DNA of 64,000 bases from Caprimulgus europaeus (Eukaryota > Chordata > Aves > Caprimulgiformes > Caprimulgidae): positions 66,487,723 through 66,551,722 of the forward strand of contig OU015526.1 in the NCBI GenBank assembly GCA_907165065.1, written 5' to 3'. The position numbers and the translations under genes were made by a program. Below the pieces are notes generated by a model that was given only the letters and a program-made list of their open reading frames with translations, made no database searches and was not told the DNA's origin. Within the stretch, counting starts at the first letter, position 1. The number at the start of each line of letters is the position of its first letter. This document shows, piece after piece, positions 48,760 to 61,399 of this stretch.

Positions 48760-50363
48760 GTGAGAAAACTATTAGATAAAGTGGTGAGTTAATCATGTTT
48801 TTATATATAGGATTGTGGAAAATGAAACTTGTGGTTGGTATTTATCATCAAAAGCTTCCATAAAGGCCCAGCTGGTTGCTAGGAATCACCATGGAATGAA
48901 TATTTGTCTGACTGCCAGCATTTGGTTGAGGAATGGCAGAATAGGGAGTTGCTTCCCACAGGGAAATTTTACTGATCTGTAGTGGAGTCTGCAGGAAGGG
49001 ACTTCAGGAACACTTGAGTCTCATCTATTAAGGATGCTAGATGAGACTACTGGGAAGATGATGCTAGGGAAAAGGTCAAAGAGCATAAAACCTGGTAGTT
49101 TCTGAGAAGGGTGATTTAACTGTGATCTGCAATAAAACTTTCCTCTGCCTGGGAGGTTTAAAAGGAGATCTGCTATGAAATTAATTTGATTATTACTTCT
49201 TAGCTGTGAATAATAAGTAAAAGTTTATTAAATCACTCCAGAGGGCATCCACAATAACAAACTCGGAATGGAAACTGTCTTGAAATAAGGTACAGAATAA
49301 TTTAAAAACTCTTAAAACAAGCAAATATTCCATAGGCATTCTTTCTACTCAGTTACACTGATCTCATTCTGCTTGAGTTGGGGTCAGACCTTTGTGGATT
49401 GAAGCAAAATTTTGTCTATGTTTTGAGTTTAACCATAGTCTTATCTAAGATCTCAAATTGTGGTAGGATAAATCATCCTGTGTAAGTGCCTGTCTCTCTG
49501 AATCTACCAGAAATGGAGTTTAGCTTATAAATTTAGTCTAGATGCAGTTACTAGCATTAGATGAGATGAATGCTATTCAGAATGTAATAACACATTTTAA
49601 TGGCTATCAGAGGTTTATTGTTGTCACTTACTGGATTACAGTAGACCAGATCATGTTCTGCTGATCTGAGACCTTAGAGGCAGGATTTTTTGTCTTTTGT
49701 TGTACACTCAGTACTGAATGTATATGTGGTATTTCATAAATATTGTCTGTGAGTCTGATACCTCACATTGTGTAATAGCTTAGGTGTTTTCCTTATATTT
49801 ACACAAATCACCCAGGAGTAAAATTAGGCAAAGACATGTAATAACTGAAAGAGCAGTTTGAAGAGTGAGGGTCAGATGAAATTACTTGAAAATTTCTCAT
49901 ATTGGTCTGTGACACAGGAACTATCTGTGCACAGCTGTAATTTGTTTCATGATAAAACAAAGTGGGATTGCATACTCCTCCTTCAAAGCTTTGTCATCTG
50001 TCCATAACTTTAGCATGCAATGATCCTTCCAGTGAGAAACTATGATATTGTTACTGCTTCTAAACTTAAGCATGGTGATGATGTGTCATGGTTGGGTTGT
50101 ATTTTCTTCAGGTAAATTTATGGGACTTGTGGATTAAATTGCTACTGTGTTACTAAGGCCTTCAGATTTTAGCCCAAACAGATTTGGTTTGGAAAAAACA
50201 CACACTTTATTTTCTCTTTCTACAGCATTTCCTTGGGACAATTAGTGTAAACATTTCAAACTTAATATTTCGTTACTAATTCTGTTATTTTAAGTGCCTT
50301 GCTTAATGTGCTTTTTTGCATTATAGCAGTACTGAGGTTAATTATGTTAATTTTTGCATTCAG

Positions 50364-50404
50364 TGCTCTGAAGCAATGTGCAATAGATTCTCTAAAAACA
50401 ACAG
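50364..50404 (+). other. Candidate small exon, 41 bp
   Basis: A good acceptor (TAATTTTTGCATTCAG) and donor CAG|GTAACT enclose 41 bases. Two frames are open: CSEAMCNRFSKNN and ALKQCAIDSLKTT. Phase 2 at its end fits the start of the candidate at 52707. Short size makes chance likely. Confidence 0.12.
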
Positions 50405-50710
50405 GTAACTCTTTTCATCACCCATATTATGCATGAGTACGACAGAGTACTCTCAATGCTTTGGCAGTGAACATGAAAAAAAAAATGCTGATCCTGAAAA
50501 TACTATTAACATTATTTATTTTGAAATTGACACTGCTCAATTTCCAGGCTAACACCCAGATTTATCTGTGTATCTCAGATAATCCAACACATACACAAAT
50601 CAGCCTAAAATGTCTTTTCCTTCACCTCTGTTCTATCCATTTAATTTTTGGAAAAGGTGAAGAAAACATAGATCGAGAAAAGAAATCAACTAAGGAATTT
50701 TGTTTATTAT

Positions 50711-50905
50711 GATTGGACAGCTGCAGTTGGTCCACTAAGGATCACTTTATGTTTTATTTTGATTGAGGAGATACCAGTCTGCCAACCATAATTTGTACAA
50801 TGCTGCTATTGCAGTTGAAAACAGATGACCTTTTGCATCTGACAGTGGTACTAATTAAGGTGTCGTTGCTTGGCAAAATTTTCCATCTGTGACATAATCA
50901 GTAGT
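50711..50905. promoter_or_regulatory. Conserved-element-like block with homeobox and E-box sites
   Basis: A high-complexity segment with an E-box CAGCTG (50718-50723), CATCTG motifs, a TAATTA homeodomain core (50852-50857), CCAACCATAATTTGTAC and a TGCATCTGACAG stretch. It stands out from flanking AT-rich DNA. This is a motif-based guess only. Confidence 0.2.
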
Positions 50906-52449
50906 GGGTTTTTTGTTTTTATTTCTGCATATTGATATGTTGCCAGTTTCATCAGTTAGCCTTTGTTGAGAATCATAGTGTCCCCCCTTAACTTGTGTGA
51001 GGCTTAATTCTAATGTTCTTATATTAAGTTAATCACATATTTAGTAAAAGTTGCTGAGTAACTTGCACACACGTTCGAAGTTTACAATTTTGCTGAATCA
51101 GGACTGTAATTTAGTTTTTCACAACTAGACTTAGTTGAAGAATGACTGTTTGTCCAAACAATATTTTTTAAAGTTTCTTAGGAAAATAAAGGTACTCTTT
51201 TTTCCAATTTCCATCTTCATATTCTTGTTCTGCAGTCTTTGCCCATGTGACTGTGCACCTTTTCTAGCCTTTGCCCTATTTTTTCATCCTGCGGGAAAAC
51301 ATAGTCATCCTATTAGTCTTCAGTTTGTTTCTCATTTCTTTTTTTTCCATCTCAGAAGACAGGTATGGAACAAAGTTACACTGTCTTCTCTAAATCATAG
51401 CTACCGAATCCAGTGATCGCCTTTTTCTTTGCCTGAAGCTCTACCACTGATTTTAGGTGTAAAGGAGAAAGGAGAATGCCATTCTACAGCCATCATGTGG
51501 ATTATGTCATGTGTCGGGATAATGCAGTTTTACTTTGCACTGGGGCATGATTTCACTAAAACTAATGCCCATACATCTTTTTAAGAAAAAAGCAAGCAAT
51601 ACACCACTGGGTTTCAAAGAAGAAATATACTGGTTTCAGTTTATAAAGGCCATGTTTGCCGTTCCAGCACCTCTTATCCTTTGCTGAGTTTCTGCAAATA
51701 ACAGGAGCATATGAGTTATAAGTATTTCAATGTCCGTTTGTTTTTCATCAAGCAAGTCCCAGAGCTGAAAAAAGAGCAGGATCTAACCTTTCATGAAGGA
51801 GAAACTGTTAGCAGTTTGAAGGATTTTGGTTCTGGAATTTGCCCAGATGGTGTTCAGATTTATTAATTTCTTGGTCATGCTCCAAAAACCATTTAAATGT
51901 GCAGTATGTATATGAAAAGTAATTGTTTTGGGGAAAAAAGAGACAGTAGGATATGACAGGCATGGTGTAAGATACCCTGTAAAGGGCTTTAATTGTCAGC
52001 TCTAAGGTAATATTCTGTTGCTATAAACGAGTTCTTTGAAAAAGGCTATAAAACATTTACAGAGCAGCAGGATAGCATTGTGGCAATCCTATATCCAGGC
52101 CAATTGACAGATAAGGCAAAAATACTCTCAGAAGCAGAAGTTCCTATAGTGTTTGTCTGGGAAAATGTATTTTAAAATATTAATTTTTAAGGTGTTAGTA
52201 AAGTCTACTCATCTAATTTCTACTCCACTATTGAGTTTAATGGAAGTTTTGCTTGTTTCAATAAGATTTAGACTTTACTGTTTCATCAATAATTATTTCT
52301 TTTTAACTAAAGCTTGAAGTACTTTTCAGTTTATTTTTTTTAATTCCTGACTTTAGCAAAATGCACACTAAGAAATGTGCATTTGATATCACTGAATACT
52401 TAGCAAAATAGTGAGATTTCAGATTACTATTTTAAGGAATTATAGCATG
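50906..52449. other. Non-coding stretch, no feature recognised
   Basis: AT-rich sequence without identified repeat or exon. Confidence 0.4.
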
Positions 52450-52706
52450 CACTTCTGCTTCTTTGTGTAGGATGCTAATTTTTCTCAGAGTACTAGACTT
52501 ATTCTTTACCTGAAGTGTTTACAATCAAATCTAAAATGGGGATGCATGTTTTGGAAAATTAAATAGAAAAGAAACACATGACTTATAAATACCATAATAC
52601 TTTTGTTTCTAGTATTTCATCCATCAGGTACTGGACTGTATGGATTTTAATGCTGAAAAGTAATAAAAGACTGAAGACCTTGAGGAGTACCTCCTTTTCT
52701 TCGCAG

Positions 52707-52926
52707 TGTACGGTCTGCTGTTCCTGTGACTCTGTCAAATAGTTGTATTTCAACCAAAGGTATCAAAGGACACAGCTTTAATACTTTCTGGAGAAATAGC
52801 CAAGATGCTCTTTTCAGCACTGGCCAAGGCCATTTAATAAGGCATGTACTTGAGGATGGGAGTAGCTCCACTGATGTCACTAAAATCAAGCCTATATTTA
52901 CTTGCTTAGCAGAACAGGCTTCTAAG
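52707..52926 (+). other. Candidate coding exon, 220 bp
   Basis: The acceptor CTCCTTTTCTTCGCAG ends at 52706 and the donor AAG|GTAATG is at 52927. After one leading base there are 73 open codons. The peptide runs from VRSAVPVTLSNSCIS through GHSFNTFWRNSQDALF to FTCLAEQASK, with ordinary, complex composition. The same frame stays open past the donor to 53082. A second frame (ATG at 53055) then runs to 53297, so 52678-53297 is nearly stop-free in two successive frames. The 140-codon minus-strand frame covers the same bases. Alternatives: a decayed retrocopy or chance. No family is recognised. Confidence 0.22.
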
Positions 52927-54039
52927 GTAATGCTGATGTATTTAGATTTGGAATCTGGACAACTTAGATTCAATCTGGTTTTGAAGTATTTGTGCTGTGA
53001 TACTGTGAAACAGCCTATTTCAATAAAATTATTTAAAGTGTATCTCTTATATAAATGGCTCACCTCCATATCCCAGTTTTAGAGATAACTGAGGCAGAAC
53101 TGTCATCTCTCACCATTGTCTGTGCAGAATTGCAGTGTATTGCAAATAATTTTACGATGAAAAATATTGATATGAGGAATTCTGTTTTTATTGGCCACGT
53201 TCTTATACTTCTTCAAGTGCAAGATACCATTTTGCATCTCAGTTACGCTTATTTGGAGAGATTATTTGCTATGATGCAAAAAATAGAAGTGACATAACAA
53301 TTTAAAATCAGTGACATGCCGGCAGTTTTACAGCACCCTGGGTCTAGGGTTGCCAAAAAGCACCGAAAAGAAATTCCATACAGTGGTGAGATTTTCAAAG
53401 AGGGAAAGGCAGCTGTAGCTGGAAGCTTGCCAGAATGCTGTCTTCAAAGGACTGCATATGTCCTTGCATAGACTGGTGTCCTTAGTTGCAGCATGTTGCA
53501 GAGAGCATGACTGACTCTGTAATCTATTTTCAGTTTACTGGCGTGTTTGTGCAACCCATTTCAAAAGTGGCTGTGATTAAACAGGAGCAAGACCAGGCCC
53601 TGTGCCTTTCTTTCTCTGCTTGTTCAGTTCATTGCAACTAATGCCAGCAGGTTTTTGATGCAAGACCTGTGACATAACAGGAAAGCGGTTCAAATTGCAG
53701 TCCTCCTTGCTTTTTCTTAGGAACATGCTGATTTCCTTCAATTGTGTACTCTGAGTCTAGTTGTGTAATTGGTATTGTGTTTATTAAGTTTTGATGAAAA
53801 CATTTTGTAGTCTTGACTTTTATTATCAAACTCCTGGGGGAAAAATGCAGATGTCAGGATCTGTGTCTCACACCAGCTCTCTCAGCATTTCACACCATCA
53901 CTGAATTGAGTCTTTAGCACTCAAAGAAATCTGCAATAATGACTGGTTTGGGCAAGAACTCTGAATTTTGTTTGCTTAATTTTGTTCAAAAATAGCACCT
54001 ATGAAAGAAGGCAAGTTAGCTGTGATTGAGAGAGCCATG

Positions 54040-54760
54040 AAAACGAAATGACATATCGCTAAGGTATTCTTTACAGGAAATAAGGGGTTATATACGGAAC
54101 TGTTTCTGTGTGGGCTAAAAAATATCATTAGATTGAGCACAATCGTGCCTCATAAGATTGGCTGGAGACAAGGGGTTAAATTATCCATTAGCAAGAGATT
54201 GATGGGTTGGTTTTGCTTTCAAGCAACACCATGGTGATCTTGTCCTTTTCCTCTCTAGTTATACCAGTGTACCTCTTAAATGTTGATTTTGTGGTGGCTG
54301 GATGCGGTCGCAGGTCATATAGTTGAAAAGCCGTGGCATGTCATGACAACTTATTTCTTCATTATTGATGGCAGATGTTGTTGACATACAGGTTATTTTC
54401 CTCCATATGAAGTAATAATGACTGCCACCAAGATGTTGAGCAGGAATTGTGACAAATAAGTTAGATTCAATGAGACAACTCACAAAGAATAAAAAAGAGG
54501 TTCATGATACCTAGAGTCAATCAAATACATTCTTCTGCTGTTCTGGGAGTACCTTTCGTCGTGTCTCTAATTGACCACCCCAACAACACTGTGCACTTCC
54601 CTTTTGGGACCATATCTCTCAGCCAGCAGAACACCGAGAGCAACAGCGATTGGTGGTGTTCAGAAAAAAACAGAAGTTTTTTGATGGTCCCCTACCAACA
54701 ACCCAAAGCAATGTACACACTGAAAATACGTACAGTTCTAAAACCCTGAAAATGAGGAAA
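54040..54760. promoter_or_regulatory. CpG-retaining block, possible regulatory or coding remnant
   Basis: About a dozen CpGs fall in 720 bp, against a handful in similar lengths nearby. Features include TTAAATTATCCATTAGC followed by AAGAGATTGATGG (54175-54203), a very strong acceptor-like CCTTTTCCTCTCTAG (ends 54259) opening onto IPVYLLNVDFVVAGCGRR, and an 81-codon frame at 54504-54749 with balanced composition. No donor completes an exon, and no repeat is recognised. Conserved regulatory DNA, a young unclassified insertion, or a gene remnant are all possible. Confidence 0.2.
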
Positions 54761-55288
54761 ACCTAGGAATGAAGAGAGTGCTCCAGCTCCTTCCTGATTG
54801 CCATTAGACCTATTATCACTTGTTGTTGCCCACCCAGTTTTCACTGTGCACTTGACAATTTCTTATTAGTATTCATAGAACTACAAGCAAGAGTCAAAAC
54901 CACAGATCACTAGGATATTTATTAGGAAATTAGGCTCTTGGGTAAGAAATGTGATTCAAACAATCTTCTAGCAATATATTATCTTGACCTCTGCGTGTGC
55001 TTTTGCCAATTTTATGACAGAGCAACATTAAATTGAGTGGGTGGTGTAAGCTAGGAAGGATTATATGGACCAGAGGGAACAGATCTTGTTACTGTTGTGT
55101 TCCAGATATTTCTAATTTAAGGGTTTTCATAGGACAATAGTTTTGGAATAGTACACACAGTACTTGTTTACAGGAGTCAGTGGTCTTCACTGAAACATAT
55201 GTTCAACTTTCCCTCTTTTTTAATAAAGATTTTTGTTTCTTCATCCCAGTTTCTGTTAAGAGGCCCTAGATATGTCAAGTGAGTTATG

Positions 55289-55334
55289 CATAGGGTATGT
55301 GGGAAGACCCACATAGGGTGTGTGGGAAGACCTC
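55289..55334 (+). repeat. 23-bp tandem duplication
   Basis: Two adjacent units, CATAGGGTATGTGGGAAGAC plus CCA, then CATAGGGTGTGTGGGAAGAC plus CTC, occupy 55289-55311 and 55312-55334 with a few differences. A local duplication. Confidence 0.8.
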
Positions 55335-57357
55335 CATCTGAGGCCTTTTAAAGCAGGTTCTTCCACAGGAGAAGTGTGGTGGGTTGTGGGAACAGAGGAT
55401 GGTGAAAGGGAGCTGGCAGACATATATTCACATGGAATATATTAAGCACATTCCAGTTACTCCTCTGGGTTTCCCCAATAGCTCGAATCTCTGCATCTGA
55501 CTCGCTTAGTTTTATGACCTCTTATTGCCCCTCCTTTTGTGCTCTTGATGTTCCTTTTCCTTCATCATGTCTTTGTCTGCCCACATAATTTGCTTCTGTA
55601 ATGTGCTTCATCTTTCTCGTAATTGAAAGCAATGTGCTTTCCATCCACACTGTTCATATACTCTTAGTCCTTTCCCCTTGCTCTCTGCTGTTTCCTCCAC
55701 AGAATTTCAGGATATTCCCATGTTAATGGATAGCTGTGCAGTGCTTTTATATTAAATGCCTCACCACACGTGTGCCGGCTGATTCTGGAGTTATCTCAGA
55801 ATGTGATTGTATTAACGGGCTTCCCTTTCGCATTCTGAGTTGAACTCAGATGTTCCCAGATTCCTTCCCTGCCTTTCTATTGCTAGGCTTTTCTAAGAAT
55901 ACTGAATAAACTAGTAATCCTGCTCCACATTGAAACTGTGAGATGCATTTCAGAATACCATTTGTAATTACGTTTGTCATTCCACAACATTTGGCATGCT
56001 GCTGGTGGCCTACTTGTTGACAAGTAACAGATTTTGTGACAGGCCACACAATATAGCATAAAATACTGAGTATCAACACTGGGCAATCAATCAAACTGGC
56101 TTAATAATACAAAGAGATTATTATTTGAGGAATACTAAGTATTCTTAGGACCCTACCCAGAGATGAAGGTGGGTTTTCTAACTCATGCTGACATTAGACC
56201 AACTGGGCCTACTGTTTTAATACAGGAGTATAAAAGAACAACTGTGTTTCTATCTTGACAAGGTAGATAGAGGAAACCCTAAATAAGGGGACGGAGGACA
56301 AGAGTGGCATGTCTAGCAATGAAAAAACACATTGAGCAGCCAAGCTGGGAAGAGAACTTGCACTTTGATTTATGCTTTGTAGCCACTGCTGTGTGTTTGC
56401 AAAAAAGACAGGACCCAGGGAGGGAAATGTTTGGACTATATTCACTGGATGTAGAAGCAGTGTGGGAACGAAGCACTTCTTTTGTTAAACCATTATTAAA
56501 ACAGGATAGAAATTAGTTGCAGACTGTTAGCTAAGCTTCTGTACAACTAATGTAGCCCCAAAAGATATCATTTTCTTCAGTCAGCTAGCTGACTTGAGAG
56601 CCAGCGAGATGTTAATTTTAATCAAAACTTTATTTTCAAGGACTGTGTATTTTATAATACTGAGGTGCTAAGAACAGCTTCTTACACTATGAAAGTTCAC
56701 ATGGCTCTTCTGAATAGAATGTTTGACAAACTTGAATATGATGCTCTACTTGGAGTTACATCTAAATGAACCTGCATTGATTCCATTCCTGCCATTTTTG
56801 GAGTGCTCTGTTCTCACACTATCTTGTTTTAAGCTCATACTATCTGCCATGCAGTCAATAGCCCTTATATAATATGACATATGATTTTTGCCTTTTCAAG
56901 CAGTAAGTATTCAAGAGAAAGTTTTAACTTGAAATTTGACTGAAAAAAAAAAAAAAACAACCCACAAAAAATGGTGGAAGACACAAATTTTATGTTTGTG
57001 GATAAGGAGGCTGAATAATTCATTCGGTAGTAGTCTCTGTGGAGGGAAGAGAAGTGTTAACTATGGACAAAGATCACCATTAAAAACCAATATTTTTCAT
57101 TTAGTCTGAAGTGCAAATGTCCACCATGTTTTAATTTTGGATCATACTCTGCCTCACTTTAAAATGGAGAGAAGCATACACACTGATGGAGAGCTAGTCC
57201 TGCTCTTAGCAACAGTGTGGAAATAACCAACACCAAATTGGTATCCTTAGCTGCCTTGCCTTATTTTCCAAAGATCAACAAGATCAGCACCCATCAATCT
57301 CTTATATACCTGGTCATATTGTCCACACAAGGCCCCAGGAGTCTACTACAGCCTTTA

Positions 57358-57582
57358 TTATGACGTAGCAGAGTCCCTTTCATTAATATCCTTATAGTCC
57401 TTTGGGAAACGGTAGACATATACAGGCACAAAGTTGTTAGACAGGTAGTAAACCCAAATGGAGCCCTGCTCCATGTGGGTGTGGCTGATACTAATAAAGC
57501 CTGGTTCAAACTGTTGGTTCAAGCCAGTAAATATGAGCCTGAATTCTGACACAGCTACTAAAAGAAATAGAACAGTAGCCAA
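57358..57582 (-). other. Unidentified open frame with hydrophobic N-terminus
   Basis: A minus-strand frame of about 75 codons with balanced, protein-like composition: a hydrophobic stretch LATVLFLLVAVSEF, then GSIWVYYLSNNFVPVYVYRF and an acidic-basic end. It lacks an in-frame ATG upstream. An ATG in a different frame 26 bases upstream reads MKSLKGLLGY, so a frameshifted signal-peptide protein is conceivable. A second minus frame (57294-57509) is also open. It could be a decayed retrocopy, a single exon or chance. I do not recognise it. Confidence 0.15.
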
Positions 57583-60500
57583 GAAGACCCTTTAATGACT
57601 TCATTTAGACTCAGTCGTAAACTTTGGAGACAAAACAATTTCCTTTTTTTCTTCATAGTTCTCTTCAACAATATTCAAAGAGAAGTTTTGGAGAATTGGT
57701 ACCTCATGTTGGTAGCTGTCTAGCTTAAGATTTATGGTTCAAACCAAGCCCAGATAAATAATTGTCAGTGGTAGTTTCTGCCTGGCAGTGTTTTAATTTT
57801 AGATTCATTTAGAGGTGACCAAGAAAGAGGATATTTGTACCAGAGGAAATTTGAATAGTTCAACATCTTTGTTCCAAATTTGACAGAAAAAATGAAGCAC
57901 CAAGAATACATTTTTCATTCTGTGCTTAACAATAATGAATTAGATTTCTCAGTGAGAAGACCCTAAGGAAATTTCAGTTTTTATGAAAACACTAGTTATT
58001 AAGTGATTTGAAACCTCAGCTCCTTAATTTGAGATATCCTTTTCTTATATTGAAATGAAGCAAAATGACATATCCTCATGGAATTTCTGCTACAGTTTTC
58101 CATTAAGTTAAAATTATATCTCCTAAGCAAGAAAACAAGATCTGACTCGTTTATGGCTACTTGCATCCTAGCCAAAATGTTGGGGTGTTACAAAATTTTT
58201 AAAGAACATTATTTCTTTTATATTTTTAAAAATAGTTTTTATGCCAGCATGAACCTGACTTAATAAATGTTTGGCAGTTGGCATGGAAAAAAGTCGGTTC
58301 TGTTGCAATTGCATTAACTCAATATTATTAATATGTGCTAGCTTTGAATAGAAGAACTCTTCAAATTTTTTTAAAAGGGAAAGAATTCTAAAAGTATTTA
58401 TTGGGAAGCTAGCACTGTGACACAGGCGTGTGCTTACTGTGACCTTGATGATGTATACATTTTGGAAAGCCTAAAATCTACCTATTAAAATATTGCTGCT
58501 AGACCATCAGATTTTTAGTGAGTGTCTTGGATTCTGATCTCATTTACAAATTAGCACGGGAGGCCCTGTTACGCCAGTGTAATGGTGTTTACCTTTTCCT
58601 GAACTGCTGTGAAAAGTGGAACTGTATTTGTCCTTGCTGTTTCATGAGACTAATAGGAAAAACAGAGGTCACACCTAGAAAGGAACATAATAAAAGCCTG
58701 TAACAAGGACAAATTTGCAGGTTGGTGATGCTCAAAGATAGTTCTTTTAACTACACATATGCATTTACATTGAAGCTTTTTAAAATGGAGCAGCTAATGG
58801 GGGTTTCTTCCTATTATTTAATCACAGGCTATAAGAATACTTTGTTTTGTAAAAGGTCAGATTTTAACTTTATCAGCCAATTAAGGGATTTACTTCTAAA
58901 TACCCAGAAACTAGGTTCTCAGAGAGTAAGTGCTATCATTTTGTCAAGCTTTTCTTAAGCAGGAAAGTGGTTACTTTAAGAACACAAAACAAATCAGCAC
59001 TACTGTGATCTCAGTGATTAAGGTTTAGTTTTTCTAGCCTGACTCTTGAAGGTCTTGAAAATTTGTACTTACTTCTGTAAATGGCACAAATGAAACTAAT
59101 GCATATCTGGGAACAAAAATTACAACTCTGAATAAGTCCTAGTAGGAGATGTAAATTTTTTGTTTGGAAATCACATAATAAAAAGCCATTTTCCTAGATT
59201 CCTTGAAGTCATTGTCTCTTGAGGTTAGTAGAGATAGATTAATAAAGATTAGCAAGTATATATCAGAGAAGGAGACTGTCAAAGCTAAAATAAAGTTTCA
59301 TAAAGATCTCCCATGAGAGGCTAGTGGGAAATTGTTTGTGATTTTGTGTCACTATTTCCCCACTTTGTTTTTTGTTTCCTTCCTCATGAACCAGTTGCAA
59401 AGATTATTTTCCTTAGTAGGCACAGGAATTAGTACTGCTTTTGCTGGTAGACTGGTTTAGCAATGCAATATTAATCCCAAAACATTGCTATTAATAATTT
59501 CAAAGATTTGGGAAGTTTTTCATAGTACATAATAGAAGGAAGAGTTCTCAGTATGTATTGTGAATGAACACAGGAGAGTGATCCATACCAAACCAGTTAT
59601 TCTGGAGGCCTCTGACATGATAGGCACTCAAGTTTGAGTCATTTTCTCGATGAAAACATCAGTTTGGAGTTCTTTCAACCAAAGAGAGCTCCCACACTAC
59701 TAGACCAGAGAGTTTGTTTCTTTTTTCTGTGTCCTAATAAGTATTTGCTTTTTCATTAAAAAGTGAAGTAATTTTGTCAAGAAGGACTGATTCAGTGTCC
59801 CAGTAGCTAGGATGTTCTTCTGGGAAATCTAACTCGTGTTCTTGCTTCAAATTAAATAAAGCAGAAATTTGAATGTATGTGCCCCACATCCTGTCTTAGT
59901 GCCATAACCTCCAGGATATGTGCAAATTCAAAGTTTCTGACCATGGATTTGACTGGAAATTTCTGTCTGAACTTCCCAGTGAAAGGTCATTACATTTCCA
60001 TGAGCAATTGTTGTTTAGGTGCATGGATATTCTGAATTAGAAAATTTATAGGAGGTGAGGAGAAAGGAAAGGACAGAAAAAGAAACCTTGACTGTTTCTG
60101 TGTAGTACTTAACTCGCAGTGTGATTATTCAGGGCATTTACCCTAGTGAGCATGCTGCGTTCTTCGCCATGGCAACTCACTAGTCCTCATAGGAAATTGC
60201 ACCCCACCTTGTGTGGTGCTTCCAGATGTGATGATTCAGAGAACATAACTTGGCCTGGCTAAAGGAAGGGAGGAAAGAACTTTTAAAATTTGCAGGTCTC
60301 TAGTTTTATTTAAAAATCCAAAGCTCTCTAGCGTGACTAAATGATTCCTGTAAAATACTAATGGTGATGGAGTGGAAGAAGGTAGCAGTTCAGGCTTTCA
60401 GGGCAACCTGGATTTATACCTTGAAATAGCTACCAACACTTGGCAGTAACATTTGACATTTCAGTTAAATTACTACTGACTTCTCATCATCCTGCCAAAA

Positions 60501-60744
60501 ATTCTGGAGTGCTTTCCCAAATGGAGATGAGGAAATTTACAGACTACTGTTCTTGAGACTTTTTTTTCTCCTGTAAGATTATAGGACAGCCTCTCATCAC
60601 TTGCGGCCTCTTGATTGAAAGTAATTGGACTTTGGCAATTTTACTTTCCTTCTTTCTTGGACCGCTGGGTGTTTTGCATGCTTGCACGGGTTATCCGCTG
60701 GAGGTTAGCACAGTAGGGTGTTTTGTTGCCTGATGCCTCTACAC

Positions 60745-61136
60745 CAAGGGTGGCCAAACTTTTTTGACATGTTGGCTGCACAGTGATTTACAGATTAAGG
60801 CTCTGGTCTGCAACGGTGCCAGCGAGGCTGCTCTTCTCTCTCGCTGACACATTGCACCGCTTTAAGCCGCAAACTCTTTGCTTACCCTTTCAGTCTTATT
60901 ATAGTTCTTATCCCACATTTCCTTTTGGCACAAAACACTCCATTATTTCTGCTCTGTGCCGGGCTCCGCTCCTATCTCTGTCTCAAGTAAGTCATGAAAA
61001 TGACAGAACAAATAGAAGCATCTGGCTGTGGCCTACCTGTCCTGCAAAGGGGCCACAGGAGGGACCATTTCTGCTCCTGTATGGAGTATAAAACTGGGCC
61101 AGATGTTGTGCTTAGGTTAGAGTGTGGCCATCCATG
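60745..61136 (+). mobile_element. hAT-like non-autonomous DNA transposon
   Basis: A 392-bp block bounded by imperfect 15-bp terminal inverted repeats: CAAGGGTGGCCAAAC (60745-60759), and GTGTGGCCATCCATG (61122-61136), whose reverse complement matches at 12 of 15 positions. The left end, with GGTGGCCAAACTTTTTTGACA then GCTGCAC, closely resembles Charlie-type hAT ends (GGTGGCCAAACTTTTTGG...GGCCGCA). It has no transposase coding, so it would be a MITE-like derivative. I could not find a convincing 8-bp target duplication. Orientation is arbitrary. Confidence 0.5.
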
Positions 61137-61399
61137 AGGAGCTGTGTTTAAAACAGGTGGCCTTAAAGGAGTACAACTGTGTTTTTCTATCAAAGATTGC
61201 TTAAGTAGATGGGCTTACATTTAGCGTACAAAAAAAACAGTATAAAAACTCCAAACATGTGGAAGCGCTGGCATCTCTGCGTGTATCTTTGAGTTTCTTG
61301 AAGGAAGAACTGACATAAGAAAACCTGAAATGAGAGGGAAAGTATCTTACCATTTCTTTCCCTACTTTTATTCAGTAAGTACTAAGAATAGTTTAATCA

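Larger units (their letters stand above)
54761..60744. other. Non-coding stretch, few features
   Basis: Apart from the 23-bp duplication, the A-run at 56943-56957 and the open frame at 57358-57582 (listed separately), nothing is supported. At about 58525-58610, GATTCTGATCTCATTTAC and TTACGCCAGTGTAATGG faintly resemble an old palindromic amniote repeat, but the match is too weak to call. Confidence 0.4.

Noticed and set aside
58525-58610. Resemblance to an old palindromic amniote repeat
   Set aside because: Only two short phrases match my recollection of the family. Not enough to define ends or orientation.
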